Below the pieces are notes generated by a model. That model did not search any database, was not told where the DNA came from, and worked only from the letters and a program-made list of their open reading frames with translations. This document shows, one piece after another, positions 23,101-32,100 of a DNA stretch of 64,000 nt (within the stretch, counting starts at the first letter, position 1; every line of letters starts with the position of its first letter). Both the position numbers and the translations under genes were made by a program. The stretch comes from Harmothoe impar. Its lineage: Eukaryota; Annelida; Polychaeta; Phyllodocida; Polynoidae. The stretch spans positions 123,366,004-123,430,003 of the forward strand of contig OX381704.1 of NCBI GenBank assembly GCA_947462335.1, written 5' to 3'.

Positions 23101-26100
23101 GCTGTCTCCCACGGCCACGTTGCTCTCATGTGAATCAGCTGTTCTCTAACCTGCTGACACAGCACTTTTCATCGTCCCCACGTTTCCCTGCTAACTGACA
23201 TTGACAAGTATCCTGACAAGTGTCACCGCCACCGACATTACAGACAAAACTCACGAGGCCCTCTCCTCAGGCCTGGCGACCCCACACAGCCTCAGGCCGC
23301 CGCCCTAGGATGGCGATGGCGTCCCTCGTGCGTCTCTCAGGCGTTCTGCTTGCCGACTTTTAAGTGTCCCAAAGTCGTACTTCCAAGGCCAATCTGACTT
23401 CCAAACCTCTCTGCGTTTACCTCAATCCTTCAGGCGTAGATCTAAGCATAACTGGGACCATAACCTATTGGTTTTCTTGAGGTTTCATGCATAAAACGAC
23501 AAAAGACTGACTCCTGCTTCCATCGTGACAAGGAAGGCGCCAACTTGTGACGTCACATTTATTAACGGAAGTGAATGTGAACGCTGGTTGCCCGTAACAT
23601 ATTTTCCCGCGTGGTCAAATAATCTCAACAGTATTTTACCTTAACTCAAGTCCAATTTTGTAAATATTCATGTTTGGATTATTCAATAAAATGTGATAAC
23701 CCTAAAACTCACATGTGGTTATTTGATTAGAAAAAGAGTACACCGATGTTTTCTAAATCTGGTGATTCAAATGTTTATTGGCTTTGATATCAAAGAATAG
23801 GTGCATTGCCAGTAATAGCATGAGTATCAATAGTTGCGCTGATTAGGGCAAATTATCATTGGGCTCTGGTTGTTGGTCCTGTTGTAAATTGTTTGAAAAG
23901 TCATATTAGAAAAAAATGATATATTCAGTAATTACATATCATATAACGTGGGAATCAGCCATCAAAAATTGTAATTGTATAACATCGGTCATTTTGCTAC
24001 CCTATTAGGAAAGGGTGTTGCTAAATTATGAAAACAATATCATGTTTGACCCTACATGGGATTTATTCAAGGGGAATATAAATTAGGTACATAAACTAGG
24101 ATTGAGTTGGGGGTCTTAAAATTCCACAAGAGCAAGGAGATCTAATTTATGAATGATTGTCTAATATAGTATTATACAATTTCGACTCAGTGTTTCTGTA
24201 TTGGTTATCTTTATCTTTTAAGGGAGATGGTCCAGATGGAAGGAAGCAAGCTGCTTGAACCGCTCAGTGACTCACCACCTCCAGTCACGATACGGTTATA
24301 CGCTGACCCCGGGGACGGCAAGACAAGTTTTGCAAGGTACAACGTTTACTCCTGGAGTGTAGAATTCCTCAAACTCAACAAAGGCGGAACTCTTTGTGTG
24401 AAATCGGGCTCACCCAAATGGACGACCATGGTGTTCCTTACGGCCCGGGATATAAAGAGCACAGTAGAAGCCGCCATACGGGACCAGTTAGGGTGTAGGA
24501 ATACTGACCTCCTAATGGCCCATATCAATGAAGGCGAAGGCATTGTCATCTTCATAGATGGGTACGATGAGTGTCGCGACCCTAAAATACTGAAAAAAAT
24601 CAATGACTATGTTCGTGCATGTCAGAGAAAAAGGGGTCCAACTGTTGTTCTCACGTGTAGAACCAACCTCTGCAGTATAGATGGGGAGTACTTTGACAGG
24701 TTTGTCAGTCTCTCAGGTTTTACCAAAGAACAAGGGTTGCAGTACATCAAGCTGTACACAGAGATGTGTGAGCCCCACCTCCCTCACATGCCACCTGTGT
24801 ATGAGTATGCTCTACGACATCAGCCAAAGCTGGAGGCTGTTCTCTGTAACCCTCTGAAGCTGCATATCTTTGCAGCTTTGGCCTGCAGAGGTGAGATCAA
24901 CCTGAGTGTTGAAAGCGAGTTCAACATACCCACCTTATTTGTACCATTAGAAAGACACCTCCTCACCAGAGAAGAAATTGAAGTCACAGAACACGAGAAG
25001 CAGGACTTTCATAGGTTTGCTATGCACGTTCTTCTCAATGATATAAAAGAATTTCCCCAGAGTTTGCTTCAGCAGTTTGACATAAAGAAACCCTTCCACA
25101 TCTTCCTCAAACCATCTACCAGACGGGACAAGACCGGTACACTTGTGTCCTACCACTCATTCGGACACGAGATGGTACTGGAATACTTCGCGTCTAGGTA
25201 CATCATAGGTCTCACTGATGAGGACAGAACCTCCTTCCTGCTGCTGATATGCCGTGACAGAATGATGAGAAACGTACAGAAGATCATATTTGAGCTGCTG
25301 TTACAGGAGGGTCACACTCAGCTAGAACTGCTGCAGACCATGCTGCGCCTCATCATCATCCTTCAGGCTTCAGCTCCTGACATCACTTGGACTCTACGTG
25401 ACAGGATCCTGGGAGGAACTCTGTATGACTTGGTGCACCTGCCTGACAAGATACAATCTGACCTCCCTCTGGACAAGATCCTGCTTTCTCAACGTGGCAG
25501 AATCACCATAAAGGGAGCGGCAAGTATCCACAACAAGGTGAACAAAGCATTCATCTCACATGCTGACATGCTGAGAAGCTCTGGTTGGTTCACTCAGATT
25601 AAGGGCAGAGACAATGGTACACTACACCACGTGGTGGGCTGTTTACAAGCCTGTACCCCTGATGTACAGCAGCAACTCATCCAGAACACCATCCACCTGA
25701 TGCTGCCGTGTAGATGGGAGGATGGATATGGACACCCAAGGTAAGTATTATATACATTGTATCCACCTGATGCTGCCTTGTAGGGGGTAGAGGAATAGGG
25801 TAAGTATTATATACATTGTATCCACCTGATGCTGCCTTGTAGGGGGGTAGAGGAATAGGGTAAGTATGATATACATTGTATCCCCCTGATGCTGCCATGT
25901 AGGGGGTAGAGGAATAGGGTAAGTATTATATACATTGTATCCCCCTGATGCTGCCGTGTAGGGGGGTAGAGGAATAGGGTAAGTATCATATACATTGTAT
26001 CCCCCTGATGCTGCCTTGTAGGGGGGTAGAGGAATAGGGTAAGTATTATATACATCGTATCCCCCTGATGCTGCCATGTAGGGGGGTAGAGGAATAGGGT

Positions 26101-29100
26101 AAGTATTATATACATTGTATCCCCCTGATGCTGCCATGTAGAGGAATAGGGTAAGTATTATATACATTGTATCCCCCTGATGCTGCCATGTAGAGGAATA
26201 GGGTAAGTATTATATACATTGTATCCCCCTGATGCTGCCTTGTAGGGGAATAGGGTAAGTATTATATACATTGTATCCCCCTAATGCTGCCTTGTAGAGG
26301 AATAGGGTAAGTATTATATACATTGTATCCCCCTGATGCTGCCTTGTAGGGGGGGGGTAGAGGAATAGGGTAAGTATTATATACATTGTATCCCCCTGAT
26401 GCTGCCGTGTAGGGTGGAAGAGGAATAGGGTAAGTATTATATACATTGTATCCCCCTGATGCTGCCATGTAGGGGGGTAGAGGAATAGGGTAAGTATTAT
26501 ATACATTGTATCCCCCTGATGCTGCCTTGTAGGGGGGTAGAGGAATAGGGTAAGTATTATATACATTGTATCCCCCTGATGCTGCCATGTAGGGGGGTAG
26601 AGGAATAGGGTAAGTATTATATACATTGTATCCCCCTGATGCTGCCATGTAGGGGGGTAGAGGAATAGGGTAAGTATTATATACATTGTATCCCCCTGAT
26701 GCTGCCATGTAGAGGAATAGGGTAAGTATTATATACATTGTATCCACCTGATGCTGCCATGTAGGGGGGTAGGGTAAGTATTATATACATTGTATCCCCC
26801 TAATGCTGCCTTGTAGAGGAATAGGGTAAGTATTATATACATTGTATCCCCCTGATGCTGCCTTGTAGGGGGGGGGTAGAGGAATAGGGTAAGTATTATA
26901 TACATTGTATCCCCCTGATGCTGCCGTGTAGGGGGTAGAGGAATAGGGTAAGTATTATATACATTGTATCCCCCTGATGCTGCCGTGTAGGGGGGTAGAG
27001 GAATAGGGTAAGTATTATATACATTGTATCCCCCTGATGCTGCCATGTAGGGGGGTAGAGGAATAGGGTAAGTATTATATACATTGTATCCCCCTGATGC
27101 TGCCATGTAGGGGGGTAGAGGAATAGGGTAAGTATTATATACATTGTATCCCCCTGATGCTGCCTTGTAGGGGGGTAGAGGAATAGGGTAAGTATTATAT
27201 ACATTGTATCCCCCTGATGCTGCCATGTAGGGGGGATAGGGTAAGTATTATATACATTGTATCCACCTGATGCTGCCTTGTAGGGGGGTAGGGTAAGTAT
27301 TATATACATTGTATCCCCCTGATGCTGCCATGTAGAGGAATAGGGTAAGTATTATATACATTGTATCCCCCTGATGCTGCCATGTAGGGGGTAGAGGAAT
27401 AGGGTAAGTATTATAAACATTGTATCCCCCTGATGCTGCCTTGTAGGGGGGTAGAGGAATAGGGTAAGTATTATATACATTGTATCCCCCTGATGCTGCC
27501 ATGTAGGGGGGGGTAGAGGAATAGGGTAAGTATTATATACATTGTATCCACCTGATGCTGCCATGTAGGGGGGATAGGGTAAGTATTATATACATTGTAT
27601 CCCCCTGATGCTGCCATGTAGAGGAATAGGGTAAGTATTATATACATTGTATCCCCCTGATGCTGCCATGTAGAGGAATAGGGTAAGTATTATATACATT
27701 GTATCCACCTGATGCTGCCATGTAGAGGAATAGGGTAAGTATTATATACATTGTATCCCCCTGATGCTGCCATGTAGAGGAATAGGGTAAGTATTATATA
27801 CATTGTATCCCCCTGATGCTGCCTTGTAGGGGGGTAGAGGAATAGGGTAAGTATTATATACATTGTATCCCCCTGATGCTGCCTTGTAGGGGGGTAGAGG
27901 AATAGGGTAAGTATTATATACATTGTATCCACCTGATGCTGCCTTGTAGGGGGGGGGTAGAGGAATAGGGTAAGTATTATATACATTGTATCCCCCTGAT
28001 GCTGCCTTGTAGGGGGTAGAGGAATAGGGTAAGTATTATATACATTGTATACACCTGATGCTGCCATGTAGGGGGGGAATAGGGTAAGTATTATATACAT
28101 TGTATCCACCGTCTGCTGCCTTGTAGGTGAGTAGCTCCATTTTATCAATGTGGCTTGATGATGGTACACTACACCACGTGGTGGACTGCTTAGAAGCCTG
28201 TACACCTGACATATAGCAACAACTCATCCATGACACCGTCCACCGTCTGCTGCCGTGTACGGGAGGTATGTAGGTCAGTAGTCTAGACATTTTTAGACAA
28301 GTCAAATTCTCTATTTATCTCACCACAATCATGGTTTTATGCACAACCAGTGATTCTTACTCAGTTTTTTTCCCAGAGAATTAGAATCTGCTTGGGACCT
28401 TTCTGGCATTTGCATATTAAGGCCCCTAATTAGCATATTTAATTAGGTCAGGTAAATCACCCTATTTACCATGGCAATGATGGCAAAACCACCCATATAT
28501 CTAAGGAGGATGGGTCTTAAAGGGTAATGTGCCTAAGCTAGGATGATGTAGCTACTTTTGTATTTGTTATCTTTTACCCAATAAAACACTTTAAAAGAAA
28601 GAAATAGCTCCTATGATCAGGATTACAACAGATTTTTAATTTTTCAGTTTGACCTAATTAGCATAATTTATGCGAAACCATAATTACCTAATCATTTATA
28701 CTTTTATTCTTGTAAATTACAAAAAAAATGGAACACTTAAGAGTAAATCAATGAGACTCAGTGGACCTATAACTAAGTATTTTTCAGTGTATATCTGGCA
28801 CCTGAGGCAGGGTTTCTCAATATACCTGTTCTGCCATACTCCCATTCAATCATCAATTTGCCACTTGGGCCCATATTTCCACATGGGCCCAAGTGGCAGA
28901 ATGGCCAGTCGAACCTGGTGAGTAAACTTGTATCTATCATATCTATTTTCGTCAAATTAAAACCTTGTCAAAAAACCCATTCCTGTGACCCTGTTATAGA
29001 CATGTGTATAAAGATTTGTGACAAACAATGTGATTACAAAAAGGCTAACATCTTTAAATTTAATTTTCTTTTATTGTTTATAGCATGCTAATCAGCAAGC

Positions 29101-32100
29101 AACAGTAGCATAGCCAAGAAACGGAACGTTTCCATTCCCTAACATCAATCAGCTTAGTTTCCTGATGGTGCTATCAACATGAGCCTGAAACTAAAGGAGG
29201 GAATAAAACAGACTAGGATTTCCATGCTTATTCACACACAATATCTCATATCCATGAAACTCCCTGGGGTCGTTTGCTGGTACATATTTTGAATTGCATT
29301 TTAACTAAGTAATTAAATTAATAATAGTAGTTGCTTGGTTATGGTCTCTTTATTTAATTTTTAACTAAGAGAACTTTTGCCAGTCTGTGTCACAAAACTA
29401 TTCATGGGTAATTCATAAGGGGTCTCACATGTGTTTCCCTGTCTGTGTATTCAAATGTTGATGATTCCTTTGTCCTCCATAAGGCAGCACTAGCTCCCAA
29501 TAGACTGTACAATGTACTTCACTCACAGACTAGTGAGGGAGGCATAGTGTTGTAGTTTGACCGTGTCTTGGGCTATACTGTGAAAATAGGACAGGTTCCC
29601 TTGTAATCCCAAGAATATACAATTACAAAAACACATACAACCGATATTTTTACATATTGAAATAACTAACTAGGTGACTGTCCATAGCAATAGCTCCATG
29701 AATTAATTCCGTAAAGTCCGGCGTACAACCTAGGTATGGCATAATAAACAGTTGAAGGTTGGGGTTGAATTATCGTACAGCACAAAAGTGTAGCAATATT
29801 TGTAATGACAGAAACAGAATCCATTTTCCACCTGGAAACTGCTATTTTGTCTTCTAACTATGAACCATGACAGCTGTAAGACTTACGCAAAGCATTTACT
29901 TAAAGAATAAGCGAGGCATTTTAATGTCCAGGCACCTTAACCCTTTAAGGGCGGCATAATGCATCAATACATCATGCCTTGGTCGTCATGATGCATAAAT
30001 GCAGCCCTGGAGAGTAACTCAGCAGTGCTGCATTGAAGTATCATGTCGACCCTGTGGGGTTGAGACATTCTCAAAGCGTGGGCATGATGCACCTATGCAT
30101 CACCTGCGAGCTACTTTCTGGGGCTGTATTGGAGCATCATGACAATACATGTCAATGTTCAATGTCATGGGTCATTGAAGGGTTAAGGAGTTCCTCCCTA
30201 CGATTATGAATTACACCTAACCACAAAACGTTGGTTGTACTTTGAATGTGAGTGATTCCTAAAAAAAAAGGTTTATTTAGAAATGATTTGACAGTTTGTT
30301 AAAACATCCACACCTTTAGATTAAATGTCACCTTGTGAGCTACTCCTCGTTGCTTCCATCCTGAATACCCACTTAGCGGGTTCTATTCTCATTGGTTTGG
30401 CTACATGCCTTAACTTGCCAGGACTTCCATGGATATCATCTTTTGCAGCATTTCTAAATCTGAAAGAAGTCACCCTTCCCTCCTCTGTTGGTGTACCAGA
30501 TCACACTCCGTCCTTATCCAGGTGTCCATGTTACCCCTGACACTTACCCCCACCTCGTGACACTTTTATGACATAACTGTGTATTATTGTGTGTTAATTA
30601 TTTAGTGTTGAAGAAAAAAAGGTAATTATTTTGATTTAAAAAAAGGTTTACTTTTAAAGAGGAATTTGTGTTAAAGAACAGTGAAGGCATACATTTTTTG
30701 GGATCATCAGAACCCAGCGCTCTGTAATTATACATTGTATTTATGTACCTTGTATCATGTGTTTCAGGTCTGGTAGCAGGTGGTGGTATGCTGTAGGTGG
30801 GACACGGTGGGCTGAGGTACAGGTAGACATGGAGACTCATAGTTATTGTTGTCTGTTTCAGGTGGTACTATGCTGTAGGTGGGACACGGTGGGCTGAGGT
30901 ACAGGTAGACATGGAGACTCATAGTTATTGTTGTCTGTTTCAGGTGGTCCTATGCTGTAGGTGGGACACGGTGGGCTGAGGTACAGGTAGACATGGAGAC
31001 TCATAGTTATTACTGTCTGTTTCAGGTACTGGTATGCTGTAGGTGGGACACGGTGGGCTGAGGTACAGGTAGACATGGAGACTCATAGTTATTGTTGTCT
31101 GTTTCAGGTGGTCCTATGCTGTAGGTGGGACACGGTGGGCTGAGGTACAGGTAGACATGGAGACTCATAGTTATTGTTGTCTGTTTCAGGTGGTGCTATG
31201 CTGTAGGTGGGACACGGTGGGCTCAGGTACAGGTAGACATGGAGACTCATAGTTATTGTTGTCTGTTTCAGGTGGTGCTATGCTGTAGGTGGGACACGGT
31301 GGGCTCAGGTAGACACATGGAGTGATTGGATCACGGTGTTGGCCTGGTGTCCTGCTGATGCAGCAGAGGCTGTAATGCAGCATGCAGCATCAGGGAGGTC
31401 TGACAGGAAGGTACATACACTGTACATATACACTTACCATTACACAAACCTGTGGGGAGAGCCGGGTGCTGACAGGGGCACACAGCAGGAGTGGCACAGA
31501 CTGCTGCAGGTGGTGGTAACACAGGGCTGGGGGAGAGGCAGTATGGAGGTATGGCTACATGACACAGACCCAGTGACAGAGCTGCTGTCATGTCTCACAC
31601 AGCACGCTGCACTCCTGTCACATTGTGGGGAGGTTACGGTGTGGCAGGGTACGGCCCAACTAGACAACCTGGTAACTGAGGTATCCAGGTGCAGACAGGC
31701 GGGGGTGAAGGTGGTATTAGAGGATACATACATAATGTTACCAGAGAGGCTGGGAGACCAGGGGGAGGCCAACAGTACCCCAGTACAGGCTGGTGTAGTG
31801 CAGGGGAGGGTTACATGGGGTACAGACGGTATGGAGGTATGGCTACATGACACAGCCCCAGTGACAGAGCTGCTGTCATGTCTCACACAGCACGCTGCAC
31901 TCCTGTCACAGTGTGGGGTGGTTGAGGTGAAGTATGGTACAGCACCAATAGACAACCTGGTGACTGAGGTATCCGGGTGCAGACAGGCGGGGGTGAAGCT
32001 GGTGTTGTACAGAACACACATAATGTTAGCAGAGAGGCTGAGAGACCAGCAGGACAAACTGCAGCAGCTGAAGGACGCCCTGAGGGGTGTGCTGCGTGAG

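Noticed and set aside
25741..28130. CRISPR-like regular array
   Set aside because: The units are contiguous tandem repeats without unique spacers, in a eukaryotic intron.
25748..28205. Minus-strand ORFs reading YNVYNTYPIPLPP repeats
   Set aside because: Translation of the junction minisatellite; opposite strand to the gene and no unique sequence.
30790..31240. Seven alternative mini-exons of 43 nt
   Set aside because: The intervening introns would be 39 nt, below the usual splicing minimum; more simply an acceptor-derived minisatellite.
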